NCBI RefSeq assembly: GCF_000747075.1
Contig: NZ_AVCH01000104.1
Coordinates: 1 to 64,000 of the forward strand
Direction: 5' to 3'
DNA: 64,000 nt
Source: Arenimonas malthae CC-JY-1
GTDB lineage: Bacteria; Pseudomonadota; Gammaproteobacteria; Xanthomonadales; Xanthomonadaceae
Below the pieces are notes generated by a model. It searched no databases, was not told the DNA's origin, and was given only the letters and a program-made list of their open reading frames with translations. Position numbers and translations under genes: made by a program. This document shows positions 20,725 to 29,117 of this stretch, piece by piece; the stretch's first letter is position 1; the number at the start of each line of letters is the position of its first letter.

Positions 20725-21210
20725 TCAGCGGTTCCGGCGCTTGGGGGGCGGCGGGGGCTGCGGCGCGGCCGGCGGCGAAGTCGGACTGGCCTGGCGACGG
20801 TACATGCGGTCCTGCGGCGGCTCGTCGGGGATCTCGACGCCGCGGGCCTTGGCGCGCTCCTTCATCTGCTCGTGGTGCCGCGTGCGGAAGGCCTGCCGTT
20901 CCTGCTCGGTGGCGAGGCTGCGCATGTGGTTGCGGTAGGTCGCACGCTCTTCGTCGGTCATCAGGTCGTAGCCGTACATCATGTCGCGATCGCGGGTGCG
21001 GTCCTGGTCGCGGTCCTGGTCCGGATCGCGGAGGCGGTCCTGGTCGCGGTCTTGGTCGCGGTCCTGGTCACGGTCCTGGTCGCGATCCTGGTCGCGATCC
21101 TGGTCCTGGGCCGCGCCGGCCGGCGACGGGTCCTGCGGGGTCTGTGCCGATGCGGGCAACGCGGTCGCCAAGCCCAGGCACAGGAACAACAACGCGGATG
21201 TCTTTTTCAT
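20725..21210 (-). CDS. Exported protein with DQDR tetrapeptide repeats
   Basis: 161 residues. MKKTSALLFLCLGLATALPASAQ is a clear Sec signal peptide, which sets the ATG at 21210. Residues 35-73 form a repeat: six DQDR units, LRDP, two more DQDR and TRDRD, giving alternating acidic and basic charges. The next part (about 75-125) is a helical domain with MTDEERATYRNHMRSLATEQER, rich in Arg/Glu and reminiscent of small periplasmic stress proteins. The tail is Pro-rich (PQPPPPPKRRNR). No family is assigned. It is divergent from the ferric-reductase-like gene and shares its upstream region with two FNR-type boxes. Confidence 0.75.
   Translation of the reverse strand: MKKTSALLFLCLGLATALPASAQTPQDPSPAGAAQDQDRDQDRDQDRDQDRDQDRDQDRLRDPDQDRDQDRTRDRDMMYGYDLMTDEERATYRNHMRSLATEQERQAFRTRHHEQMKERAKARGVEIPDEPPQDRMYRRQASPTSPPAAPQPPPPPKRRNR
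20991..21108. repeat. 12-bp tandem repeat array inside the DQDR gene
   Basis: Repeated units of GCGGTCCTGGTC (plus strand), reading GACCAGGACCGC on the coding strand, encode the DQDR tetrapeptides. Third-base differences (GCGGTC, GCGATC, CACGGTC) show that the units have diverged while the peptide has been kept. Confidence 0.85.
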
Positions 21211-21282
21211 GGGGATCACCTTGGGGGGGATGGCCGGACTTGTCCGGCAGCCAAACACTGCTCCCGTGGCGAGACTCCCGGA

Positions 21283-21296
21283 TTGACGTGGGTCAA
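21283..21296. promoter_or_regulatory. FNR/ANR-type box 1
   Basis: TTGAC-GTGG-GTCAA is a perfect inverted repeat of the FNR class (consensus TTGAT-N4-ATCAA), one base per half-site off consensus. Its centre lies 79 bases upstream of the DQDR gene start and 46 bases from box 2. Confidence 0.5.
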
Positions 21297-21328
21297 GGGG
21301 CGGGCGCCGGCCGTCGGCTCAGGCCTGC

Positions 21329-21342
21329 TTGATGCGTATCAA
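21329..21342. promoter_or_regulatory. FNR/ANR-type box 2
   Basis: TTGAT-GCGT-ATCAA matches the FNR consensus perfectly. Its centre is 71 bases before the ATG of the ferric-reductase-like gene, so a class II promoter start would fall near 21377, giving a leader of about 30 bases. Confidence 0.65.
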
Positions 21343-21406
21343 GGGCCAGGCCGTCGAACGGGTCCAGTCTTTGCGCAACGCTTGGAACCCGAAGGATTGG
21401 CCTCTC

Positions 21407-22672
21407 ATGCGCCTGACCACCGCCCCTTTCCTGGCTGCCATCGTCGTGGTCTCCACCGGGCTGGTGCTGGCCGAGGTGCCGGCCGCCACCTGGGCCTCGA
21501 CCGCTGCACTGAGCCTCGCCGCCGGCGTGGCGGCCCTGGCCATGATGGGCCTGGCGGCGCTGCTGGGCGCGCGCTGGCGCTGGGTCGAGGACCTGTTCGG
21601 CGGGCTCGACCGCGTTTACGAAGTGCACAAGTGGCTGGGCGTGTGGGCGCTCGCGCTGGCCTCGGTGCACCTGGTGTTCAAGGCCGGCGCGCCGGGCTGG
21701 GAAACGGCGTCCATCCTGCCGCTGCCGCCGTACTGGACGCGGCTGGTGCGCCAGCTGAGCTACGTGGCGCTCGGGCTGATCGTGCTGCTGGCGCTCAACC
21801 GCAAGATTCCCTACGGCACCTGGCGCTGGTGGCACAAGCTGTCCGGGCCGCTGTTCCTCATCGTCGTGCTGCACTGGCTGAGCTTCAAGTCGCCGATCGC
21901 GCTGGCGTCGCCGGCGGGGCTCTGGCTGGCGCTGTGCGCGGCGCTCGGCATCGCCGGCGCGGCGTGGAAGCTGCTGCTGTATCCCTTCTTCTCGCGCCAT
22001 GCCGAGTACCGCGTCACGGCGGTCACGCCGGGCCCGTCCTCGGTGCGGCTGGAACTGGCGCCGGTGGGGCGCGGCATCGCCTTCGAGGCGGGGCAGTTCG
22101 CCTTCCTGCGCCTGCTGCAGCCGGGCCTGCGCGAGCCGCATCCGTTCACCCTGGCCAGCGCCGGCGGCCCCGGCCAGCCCGTGCAGTTCGTGATCCGCGC
22201 GCTCGGCGACTACACCAGCAAGCTGGTGGCCGAGGCGGCGCCGGGCATGCACGCCGAGGTATACGCGCCCTTCGGCCGCTTCCAGCGTTATGCCACGGGC
22301 GATTTCGAAGTGTGGATCGCCGGCGGCGTGGGCCTGTCGCCCTTCATCGCCTGGCTGCAGGACGATGGCGCCGAGGGACTGGGCCGCGTCACGCTGTTCA
22401 ATTTCTACACGCCGGGGCGCGAGTTCCCGGGCATGGACGAACTGGGCGCGCTGGCGCGCAAGCGCGGCGTGGACTGGGTGCCGGTGGCCGGCGGCCCGGG
22501 CGCGCCGGAATTCCGCGAGCGCTTCGAGTGGCTGGTGGGGCAGGTGGGCGCCGCGAAAATTTCCATCCGTTTCTGCGGCCCGGCCGGCCTGCTCGCCGCC
22601 GTGCGCGCCGAAATGGCCCGGCACGGCATTCCGGCGTCCAAGCTTCGCTACGAGCAGTTCGAGTTCCGCTGA
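21407..22672 (+). CDS. Ferric-reductase-like transmembrane flavocytochrome
   Basis: 421 residues from the ATG at 21407, which has GAAGGA upstream; earlier in-frame starts overlap the FNR box. The first half has about six membrane helices. Paired histidines in HKWLGVWALALASVH (near 80) and WHKLSGPLFLIVVLH (near 145) fit two b-type haems, as in the ferric reductase/NOX family. The second half is a cytosolic ferredoxin-reductase module: FAD site HPFTLAS near 245, NAD(P) site AGGVGLSPF near 305 and CGPAGLL near 390. It would move electrons from NAD(P)H through FAD and haem to an acceptor outside; iron(III) is the default guess. The FNR boxes suggest use at low oxygen. Confidence 0.88.
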   Translation: MRLTTAPFLAAIVVVSTGLVLAEVPAATWASTAALSLAAGVAALAMMGLAALLGARWRWVEDLFGGLDRVYEVHKWLGVWALALASVHLVFKAGAPGWETASILPLPPYWTRLVRQLSYVALGLIVLLALNRKIPYGTWRWWHKLSGPLFLIVVLHWLSFKSPIALASPAGLWLALCAALGIAGAAWKLLLYPFFSRHAEYRVTAVTPGPSSVRLELAPVGRGIAFEAGQFAFLRLLQPGLREPHPFTLASAGGPGQPVQFVIRALGDYTSKLVAEAAPGMHAEVYAPFGRFQRYATGDFEVWIAGGVGLSPFIAWLQDDGAEGLGRVTLFNFYTPGREFPGMDELGALARKRGVDWVPVAGGPGAPEFRERFEWLVGQVGAAKISIRFCGPAGLLAAVRAEMARHGIPASKLRYEQFEFR

Positions 22673-22678
22673 GCCGGC

Positions 22679-23968
22679 TTACCAGAGCGCATCGCGCAGC
22701 TTGAACCAGGCCATCGCGGCCACCAGCAGCGGCGTGCGCAGGGCGCGGCCGCCGGGGAAGTTGCGGTGCGGGATGCGGGCGAAGGCGTCCAGGCGCGCGG
22801 CCTGGCCTCGGATGGCTTCGGCGATGACGCGCCCGGCCAGGCCCGTGGCCGCCACGCCATGGCCGCTGAAGCCCTGCGCGAAATACACGTTGTCGCCCAG
22901 CCGGCCCCAGTGCGGCGCGCGGTTGAGGCTGATGTCGATCAGCCCTCCCCAGACCGAATTGAACTTCACGTCGCGCAGCTGCGGGAACACCCGCGTCATG
23001 CGCGCACGCATGGTGCCGGCCAGGTTCGGCGGCGGCAGGGTGGAATAACTGGCGCGGCCGCCGAACAGCAGGCGGTGGTCGGCGCTGAGCCGGAAATAGT
23101 CCAGCGCCCAGTTGATGTCGGCCACGGCCATGCCGTTGCGGATCAGGGCTTGCGCGCGCTCTTCGCCCAGCGGCTCGGTGGCGCCCACGTAGGTGCCCAC
23201 CGGCATGATCTTGTCGTCGAGCTCGGGCGCGATGCGGTAGGCCAGCGCGTTGCCGGCCAGCACCACGAAACCGGCCTGCACCTCGCCCTTCGCGGTGCGC
23301 AGCACGGGCCGGGCGCCACGCTGCAGCGAGAGCACCTCGCTGCCCTCGTGGATGCGCACGCCCGCGGCTTCGGCGGCGCGGGCCAGGCCCAGGGTGTAGT
23401 TGAGCGGGTGCAGGTGGCCCGAACGCGGGTCGTACAGGCCACCGAGGTAACGCGGGCTGTCGAGCTGGGCGCGCAGCTGCTCGCGGTCCCACCACTGCAC
23501 GCCGTAGCCGTAGGTGTCGGCCAGGTCGGCCTGCCAGGCCTTCAGTTCGGCGACGTGGCGCGGCTTGATGGCCACGTGGGCGTGGCCGTCGCGCCAGTGC
23601 GCGTCGATGCCGTGGTCGGCGATGCGTTGTTTCACCAGGTCGACGCCTTCGACCGACCAGTCGAACAGCGCCTTCGAGGCCTCGCGCCCGACCATGGCGG
23701 CGATCTTCGCCTGGTCGCAGCCGTAACCGAAGATCACCTGGCCGCCGTTGCGGCCGCTGGCGCCCCAGCCGGTGCGCCGGGCTTCCAGGACGATCACCTT
23801 CAGCCCGGCCTGGGCCAGCTCCAGCGCGGCCGAAAGGCCGGTCAGGCCGGCGCCCAGCACCACCACGTCGGCGGTGTCGCGGCCCTGCAGCGGCGGCCGC
23901 GCCGGCGACGGCGTGGCGCTGCGCGAATACCAGGAGTCGACGTGCGCCGATGGGTTGCGCACGGCCAT
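22679..23968 (-). CDS. puuB: Gamma-glutamylputrescine oxidoreductase
   Basis: Second step of the Puu pathway: FAD-dependent oxidation of gamma-glutamylputrescine to the aldehyde, releasing ammonia and H2O2. 429 residues (E. coli PuuB 426). The DAO-fold FAD site is VVVLGAGLTGLSAALELAQ near 35, followed by the family stretch ASGRNGGQVIFGYG near 70. SGHLHPLNYTLGLARAA near 190, GGRASYSTLPP near 300 and YFAQGFSGHGVAATGLAGR near 370 all fit PuuB. The gene starts 1 base after the puuA stop and is certainly co-transcribed with it; it converges on the flavocytochrome gene. Confidence 0.94.
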   Translation of the reverse strand: MAVRNPSAHVDSWYSRSATPSPARPPLQGRDTADVVVLGAGLTGLSAALELAQAGLKVIVLEARRTGWGASGRNGGQVIFGYGCDQAKIAAMVGREASKALFDWSVEGVDLVKQRIADHGIDAHWRDGHAHVAIKPRHVAELKAWQADLADTYGYGVQWWDREQLRAQLDSPRYLGGLYDPRSGHLHPLNYTLGLARAAEAAGVRIHEGSEVLSLQRGARPVLRTAKGEVQAGFVVLAGNALAYRIAPELDDKIMPVGTYVGATEPLGEERAQALIRNGMAVADINWALDYFRLSADHRLLFGGRASYSTLPPPNLAGTMRARMTRVFPQLRDVKFNSVWGGLIDISLNRAPHWGRLGDNVYFAQGFSGHGVAATGLAGRVIAEAIRGQAARLDAFARIPHRNFPGGRALRTPLLVAAMAWFKLRDALW

Positions 23969-23969
23969 G

Positions 23970-25337
23970 TCAGACCTGCCGCAGGTACCAGTCCACTTCC
24001 AGCGTGGTGACTTCCCGGTGGAAGCTGCGCAGTTCCTTCAATTTCTGCTGGCCGAAGATGTGCCGGAAGCGTTCGCCGAAGTGGCGCAGCACGAAGTCGC
24101 TGGCCATGAAATCGCGCAGGGTGTCGCGCCAGAACAGCTCGCGGTGTTCGGTCTGCTCGTAGGCGTTGCCCACGATCGGCGCGCCCGGGTCGCCCTTGTC
24201 CTCCAGCCCCTGCAGGATGCCGGCCAGCACCGCCGCCGTGACCAGGTAGGGGTTGGCGTCGGCGCCGGCGATGCGGTGCTCGATGCGCACGTTGGCTTGG
24301 TCGCTGTGCGGGATGCGCATGGCCACCGTGCGGTTGTTGAAGCCCCAGGCGTCGTTGAGCGGCACGAAGGCGTTGAGCACGAAGCGGCGGTAGCTGTTGG
24401 CGTGCGGCGCGAACAGCAGCATGCAGTCGGTGCTGGCGCGCTGCAGGCCGGCCACCGCGTGGCGCAGCGCGTCGGACGGCGCCTCGGGCGTGCAGGCGAA
24501 CACGTTGTTGCCGGCCGCGTCGAGCAGGCTCACGTGGATGTGCGTGCCGCTCCCGGCCTGGTCCACGAAGGGCTTGGCCATGAAGCTGGCCATCAGGCCC
24601 TGCTGCGCCGCCACGGCCTTCACCGCGCGCTTGAGCAGGATGGCGTCGTCGCAGGCCTGCACGGCGTCGGCGCGGTGCTTGAGGTTGATCTCGAACTGGC
24701 CGGGCGCGTATTCCGCCACCGCGGTGTCGGCCGGGATGCCCTGGGCGCAGCAGGCGCGGGTGACCGCGTCGGTGAAGCCGCGGTAATCGTCCAGGTCCTG
24801 CATGTAATAGACCTGCGTGGTGCGGTTGCGCTCGCCGGTGGCCGGGTTCACCGAGGTTTGCGGCCGGCCGTCGGCGCCGAGCTCCGCGTCGAGCAGGTAG
24901 AACTCCAGCTCCACCGCCACCACCGGCGTCAGGCCCAGGGCCTTGAAGCGTTCGACCACGCGCTTGAGCACTTCGCGCGGGTTGGCTTCGAACAGGCCGC
25001 CCTGGCCGTCTTCCATCTGCAGCAGCAGCTGGGCGGCGGGGCGGGGCTGCCAGGGCACCGGGCGCAGCGTGCCCGGCACCGGGCGGCAAATGCGGTCCTC
25101 GTCGCCGATGTCGTAGCCGAGGCCGGTTTCCTCGACGGTGTTGCCGGTGATGTCGGTGGCGATCAGCGACATCGGCAGGCAGACGCCGTCTCGGTAGACC
25201 TTTTCCAGCGCGTCGCGGGTAATGCGCTTGCCGCGCATCAGGCCGTTCATGTCGGGCAGCAGCAGGTCGACCTGCTCGCAGTCCTTGAGCTGGTCGAGCA
25301 CGGCGGCGTCGGCGGCGGGCAGGGCGAGCTGGGTCAT
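23970..25337 (-). CDS. puuA: Gamma-glutamylputrescine synthetase (glutamine synthetase family), paralogue 1
   Basis: First step of the Puu pathway: ATP-dependent joining of glutamate to putrescine. 455 residues from MTQLALPAADAA; a longer in-frame start enters the divergent control region. It has the glutamine synthetase fold with LLPDMNGLMRGKRI near 30, AVELEFYLLDAEL near 145, the metal/ATP site SGTHIHVSLLD near 265 and ANSYRRFVLNAF near 320. The GLMRGK block and a second-half EHRIAGADANPYL are typical for PuuA-like enzymes rather than GlnA, and the adenylylation Tyr loop of GlnA is absent. It is transcribed with puuB, divergently from puuD and paralogue 2. Confidence 0.92.
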   Translation of the reverse strand: MTQLALPAADAAVLDQLKDCEQVDLLLPDMNGLMRGKRITRDALEKVYRDGVCLPMSLIATDITGNTVEETGLGYDIGDEDRICRPVPGTLRPVPWQPRPAAQLLLQMEDGQGGLFEANPREVLKRVVERFKALGLTPVVAVELEFYLLDAELGADGRPQTSVNPATGERNRTTQVYYMQDLDDYRGFTDAVTRACCAQGIPADTAVAEYAPGQFEINLKHRADAVQACDDAILLKRAVKAVAAQQGLMASFMAKPFVDQAGSGTHIHVSLLDAAGNNVFACTPEAPSDALRHAVAGLQRASTDCMLLFAPHANSYRRFVLNAFVPLNDAWGFNNRTVAMRIPHSDQANVRIEHRIAGADANPYLVTAAVLAGILQGLEDKGDPGAPIVGNAYEQTEHRELFWRDTLRDFMASDFVLRHFGERFRHIFGQQKLKELRSFHREVTTLEVDWYLRQV

Positions 25338-25380
25338 GGCGGGGCATCCACGGAGGTGGCGGGAGCATACCACCGGCGCC

Positions 25381-25430
25381 CGTTTGTAAAGAATCCTCAT
25401 CATTTGGGGCCTTGCGTTGATAAAATCGAA
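25381..25430. promoter_or_regulatory. Divergent control region between puuA-1 and puuD
   Basis: AT-rich patch within a 134-base gap. It contains TTGTAAAG at 25384-25391 and GCGTTGATAAAA at 25414-25425. Both elements recur, the first inverted, in the bauA/puuR gap, which makes them candidate PuuR operator parts. TAAAAT at 25421-25426 could be the puuD -10, but no good -35 is seen. Confidence 0.4.
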
Positions 25431-25471
25431 CGCCGGGAGTAAGGTCGGGCATCCCTTCGCCGAGCCCCTGT

Positions 25472-26242
25472 ATGCGTCGAGCCCCGCTGGTCGGCCTGCC
25501 ATGCGATCGAAAGCAGATCGGGCACCACCCGTTCCAGGCCGTGGGCGAGAAATACATCCGGGCGGTGGTGGACGGGGCGGGCTGCCTGCCGGTCCTGCTG
25601 CCCTCGCTGTCGCCGCCGCTGGACCTGCGGGCGCTGCTCGGGTCGCTCGACGGGCTGCTGCTCACCGGCGCCTACAGCAACATCGAGCCGCACCATTACG
25701 GAAACGAGCCCAGCTTCGAGGGCAACCTGCACGACCCCGCCCGCGACGCCACCACCCTGGGCATCGTGCCCCTGGCCATCGAGCTGGGCCTGCCGGTGCT
25801 GGCGATCTGCCGCGGCCTGCAGGAAGTGAACGTGGCCCTCGGCGGCAGCCTGCACCAGAAGGTGCACGACATCGCCGGCTTCGACGACCACCGCGAAAAT
25901 CCCGACGAACCGCTGGGCGTGCAGTACGCGCCCTCGCACGTGGTCGAATTGGCCGAAGGCGGGCTGCTGGCGCGCATCGCCGGCGGCCGCGAGGCACGGG
26001 TGAATTCGCTGCATGGCCAGGGCATCCGCCGCCTGGGCGAAGGCCTGGTGGTGGAAGCCACGGCGCCCGACGGCCTGGTCGAGGCGGTGCGGCTCGACCG
26101 CGGCCGCCCGGACGCGCCTGACCCATTCCTGCTGGCGGTGCAGTGGCACCCGGAGTGGAGGGTCACGGAAAATCCCTTCTACCTGGGCACTTTCCAGGCA
26201 TTCGCGGCGGCCTGCCGCGAACGCGCAGCGAACAGGCAGTAG
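25472..26242 (+). CDS. puuD: Gamma-glutamyl-GABA hydrolase
   Basis: Fourth step of the Puu pathway: hydrolyses gamma-glutamyl-GABA to glutamate and GABA. 256 residues (E. coli PuuD 254). Class I glutamine amidotransferase-like fold (peptidase C26): opens RAPLVGLPCDRKQIG, carries the nucleophile elbow AICRGLQEVNVALGG with Cys near 113, and the His/Glu pair in VQWHPEWR near 225. DGLLLTGAYSNIEPHHYG near 55 and VNSLHGQGI near 178 are PuuD signatures. It starts the plus-strand catabolic and uptake run, 4 bases before the second puuA. Confidence 0.94.
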   Translation: MRRAPLVGLPCDRKQIGHHPFQAVGEKYIRAVVDGAGCLPVLLPSLSPPLDLRALLGSLDGLLLTGAYSNIEPHHYGNEPSFEGNLHDPARDATTLGIVPLAIELGLPVLAICRGLQEVNVALGGSLHQKVHDIAGFDDHRENPDEPLGVQYAPSHVVELAEGGLLARIAGGREARVNSLHGQGIRRLGEGLVVEATAPDGLVEAVRLDRGRPDAPDPFLLAVQWHPEWRVTENPFYLGTFQAFAAACRERAANRQ

Positions 26243-26246
26243 CCCC

Positions 26247-27632
26247 ATGGCCAAGAAGAAAGAACCAGTAAAGACCGAGCAGGAACAGCAGGAGAGCACG
26301 CTCAAGCGCTGGCTCAAGGACCGCCGCATCACCGAGGTCGAGTGCCTGGTGCCCGACATCACCGGCAACGCGCGCGGCAAGATCATCCCGGCCGCGAAGT
26401 TCTCGCACGACTACGGCACCCGCCTGCCCGAGGGCATCTTCGCCACCACGGTGACCGGCGAATACCCGGACGAGTACGACGACCTGGTCAGCCCCTCCGA
26501 TTCCGACATGGTGCTGCGCCCGGACCCGGAGACCATCCGCATGGTGCCCTGGGCCACCGACCCGACGGCGCAGGTGATCCACGACTGCTTCACCAAGGAC
26601 GGCCGCCCGCACGAACTGGCCCCGCGCAACGTGCTGCGCCGCGTGCTGGCGCTGTACGAAGGCCTCGGCCTGCAGCCGGTGATCGCGCCCGAGCTGGAAT
26701 TCTTCCTGGTCCAGCGCAACACCGACCCCGATTTCCCGCTGCAGCCGCCGGCGGGCCGCAACGGTCGCCCGGAAACGGCGCGGCAGTCGTATTCGATCGA
26801 CGCGGTCAACGAATTCGACCCCATCCTCGACCTGATGTACGACTACTGCGAGGCCATGGACCTGGACGTGGACACGCTGGTGCACGAATCCGGCGCGGCC
26901 CAGCTGGAAGTGAACTTCGTGCATGCCGACCCGATGTCGCGCGCCGACCAGGTGTTCCTGTTCAAGCGCACCATGCGCGAGGCGGCCATGCGCCACGGCA
27001 TCTACGCCACCTTCCTGGCCAAGCCGATGGAAAACGAGCCGGGCAGCTCGATGCACATCCACCAGAGCCTGCACAGCCTCAAGACTGGCAAGAACGTGTT
27101 CTCCAGCGGCAAGGCCGGCGCCCACACCGAGGTCTTCATGAACTACATGGGCGGCCTGCAGAAGTACGTGCCGGCGGCCATGGCCTTCTTCGGCCCGAAC
27201 GTGAACTCGTACCGGCGTCTGGCCTTCGGCGAGGTCTCGCCCAAGAACGTGCAGTGGGGCTACGACAACCGCACCTGCGGCCTGCGCGTGCCGCTGGACA
27301 CGCCGGAAAACGCCCGCGTCGAAAGCCGTTTCGCCGGTTCCGACGTCAACCCCTACCTGGCCCTGGCCGCCACCCTGGCCTGCGGCTACCTGGGCATCAA
27401 GGAAAAGCTGCAGCCCACCGAGCCGCTGGCCGGCAGCGCGCACGCCAAGGGCTACGACCTGCCGCGTTCGCTGGAGGAGGCCATCGCCGAGCTGCGCGCC
27501 TGCAAGCCGCTGCGCCAGCTGCTGGGCGAACGCTTCGTGCGCGCCTACACGGCGGTCAAGGACAAGGAACACCAGACCTACCTGCGCGTCATCAGCTCCT
27601 GGGAACGCGAGTTCCTGCTGCTGAACGTCTGA
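26247..27632 (+). CDS. puuA: Gamma-glutamylpolyamine synthetase (glutamine synthetase family), paralogue 2
   Basis: 461 residues with a Lys/Glu/Gln-rich N-terminal extension (about 1-20), absent from paralogue 1. Glutamine synthetase blocks: ECLVPDITGNARGKIIPA near 32-50, APELEFFLVQ near 150, SSMHIHQSL near 270, VNSYRRLAFGEVSPKN near 315 and ESRFAGSDVNPYLALAA near 355. The active-site neighbourhood differs from paralogue 1 (HIHQSL against HIHVSL), so a different polyamine may be preferred, as among the several PauA enzymes of Pseudomonas. It lies between puuD and spuC in one transcript. The exact substrate is not determinable here. Confidence 0.88.
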   Translation: MAKKKEPVKTEQEQQESTLKRWLKDRRITEVECLVPDITGNARGKIIPAAKFSHDYGTRLPEGIFATTVTGEYPDEYDDLVSPSDSDMVLRPDPETIRMVPWATDPTAQVIHDCFTKDGRPHELAPRNVLRRVLALYEGLGLQPVIAPELEFFLVQRNTDPDFPLQPPAGRNGRPETARQSYSIDAVNEFDPILDLMYDYCEAMDLDVDTLVHESGAAQLEVNFVHADPMSRADQVFLFKRTMREAAMRHGIYATFLAKPMENEPGSSMHIHQSLHSLKTGKNVFSSGKAGAHTEVFMNYMGGLQKYVPAAMAFFGPNVNSYRRLAFGEVSPKNVQWGYDNRTCGLRVPLDTPENARVESRFAGSDVNPYLALAATLACGYLGIKEKLQPTEPLAGSAHAKGYDLPRSLEEAIAELRACKPLRQLLGERFVRAYTAVKDKEHQTYLRVISSWEREFLLLNV

Positions 27633-27648
27633 ACCCCTCGGAGCACCC

Positions 27649-29022
27649 ATGGACTCGATCGACACCCGGACCCTGCAGGCGCTCGACGCCGCCCACCACC
27701 TGCACCCGTTCAACGACAACGCCGCGCTGGCCAAGAAGGGCACCCGCATCCTGACCAAGGGCGAGGGCTGCTACGTCTGGGACGCCGAGGGCAACAAGCT
27801 GCTCGACGCCTTCGCCGGCCTGTGGTGCGTGAACGTCGGCTACGGGCGCAAGGAACTGGGCGAGGTGGCCTCGCGGCAGATGACGCAGCTGGCCTACTAC
27901 AACAGCTTCTTCGGCTGCACCACCGAACCCACGGTGCACCTGGCCGCCAAGCTGGCCGAGCTCACGCCGCACGACCTCAACCACGCGTTCTTCACCAACT
28001 CCGGTTCCGAGGCCAACGACACCATCCTGCGCCTGGTGCGGCACTTCTGGGCGGTGCAGGACCAGCCGCACAAGAACATCTTCATCGGCCGCCACAACGG
28101 CTACCACGGCTCCACCGTGGCCGGCGCCAGCCTGGGCGGCATGAAGGGCATGCACAAGCAGGGCGGCCTGCCCATCCCCGACATCCACCACATCGACCCG
28201 CCGTTCTGGTTCGGCGACGGCGGCGAGATGGGCGAGGAGGAATACGGCCTGCACTGCGCGAAGCGGCTGGAGGACAAGATCCTCGAACTCGGCCCCGACC
28301 GCGTGGCCGCCTTCATCGGCGAACCGATCATGGGCGCCATCGGCGTCTACATCCCGCCGCGCAACTACTGGAAGGAAATCGAGCGCATCTGCCGCAAGTA
28401 CGACGTGCTGCTGGTGGCCGACGAGGTCATCTGCGGGTTCGGCCGCACCGGCGAGTGGTTCGCCAGCCAGTACTACGACTTCCGACCGGACGTGATGACC
28501 CTGGCCAAGGGCATCACCTCGGGCTACATCCCGCTGGGCGCCGTGATGTTCAACGACCGGGTGGCGGACGTGCTGGCCACCAAGGGCGGCGAACTGGCGC
28601 ACGGCTACACCTACTCGGGGCACCCGGTCTGCGCGGCGGTGGCGCTGGAGAACATCCGCATCCTGCAGGACGAGCGCATCGTCGAGACCTGCAAGGCCGA
28701 CACCGGCCCCTACCTGGCCGAAAAGTGGAAGGCGCTGGGCGAACACCCGCTGGTGGGCGAGGCCCGCATCGCCGGCATGGTGGGCGCGCTGGAACTGGTG
28801 CCGCGCAAGCCGGCGCGGGAATTCTTCCCGGACCGGGGCAGGGTGGGGCAGCTGTGCCGCGACGTCGCCCTGCGCAACGGCCTGATCCTGCGCGCCACCA
28901 ACGATTCGATGCTGCTGTCGCCGCCCCTGGTGATCACCCGGGCGCAGGTGGACGAGCTGGCCGAGAAGGCCTGGAAATCGCTCGACATGACCGCGAAGGA
29001 GCTGGGCATGCCGACCGGCTGA
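27649..29022 (+). CDS. spuC: Polyamine (putrescine):pyruvate aminotransferase
   Basis: Class III PLP aminotransferase that transaminates putrescine and other diamines to aminoaldehydes. 457 residues (Pseudomonas SpuC 456). It shares long stretches with SpuC: AGLWCVNVGYGRKEL near 55, HAFFTNSGSEANDTILR near 110, RHNGYHGSTVAGASLGGMK near 145, ADEVICGFGRTGEWF near 258 and the PLP lysine in LAKGITSGYIP near 285. It could also serve as the GABA aminotransferase that the pathway needs before the Sad-type dehydrogenase, since no separate gabT is seen. It is 16 bases after paralogue 2 of puuA and upstream of the transporter genes. Confidence 0.93.
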   Translation: MDSIDTRTLQALDAAHHLHPFNDNAALAKKGTRILTKGEGCYVWDAEGNKLLDAFAGLWCVNVGYGRKELGEVASRQMTQLAYYNSFFGCTTEPTVHLAAKLAELTPHDLNHAFFTNSGSEANDTILRLVRHFWAVQDQPHKNIFIGRHNGYHGSTVAGASLGGMKGMHKQGGLPIPDIHHIDPPFWFGDGGEMGEEEYGLHCAKRLEDKILELGPDRVAAFIGEPIMGAIGVYIPPRNYWKEIERICRKYDVLLVADEVICGFGRTGEWFASQYYDFRPDVMTLAKGITSGYIPLGAVMFNDRVADVLATKGGELAHGYTYSGHPVCAAVALENIRILQDERIVETCKADTGPYLAEKWKALGEHPLVGEARIAGMVGALELVPRKPAREFFPDRGRVGQLCRDVALRNGLILRATNDSMLLSPPLVITRAQVDELAEKAWKSLDMTAKELGMPTG

Positions 29023-29117
29023 GCCCGCCGCCCCGGCGTGCCGGGGCCTGGCGGGCCGTGTGTATGATGCAATCCGCAGGAACCGCTGTTTCATTCACCT
29101 TTTTGGGGAGAGTGCCG

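Noticed and set aside
20991-21108. CRISPR-like short repeats
   Set aside because: Units are 12 bp with no unique spacers and encode an in-frame tetrapeptide repeat.
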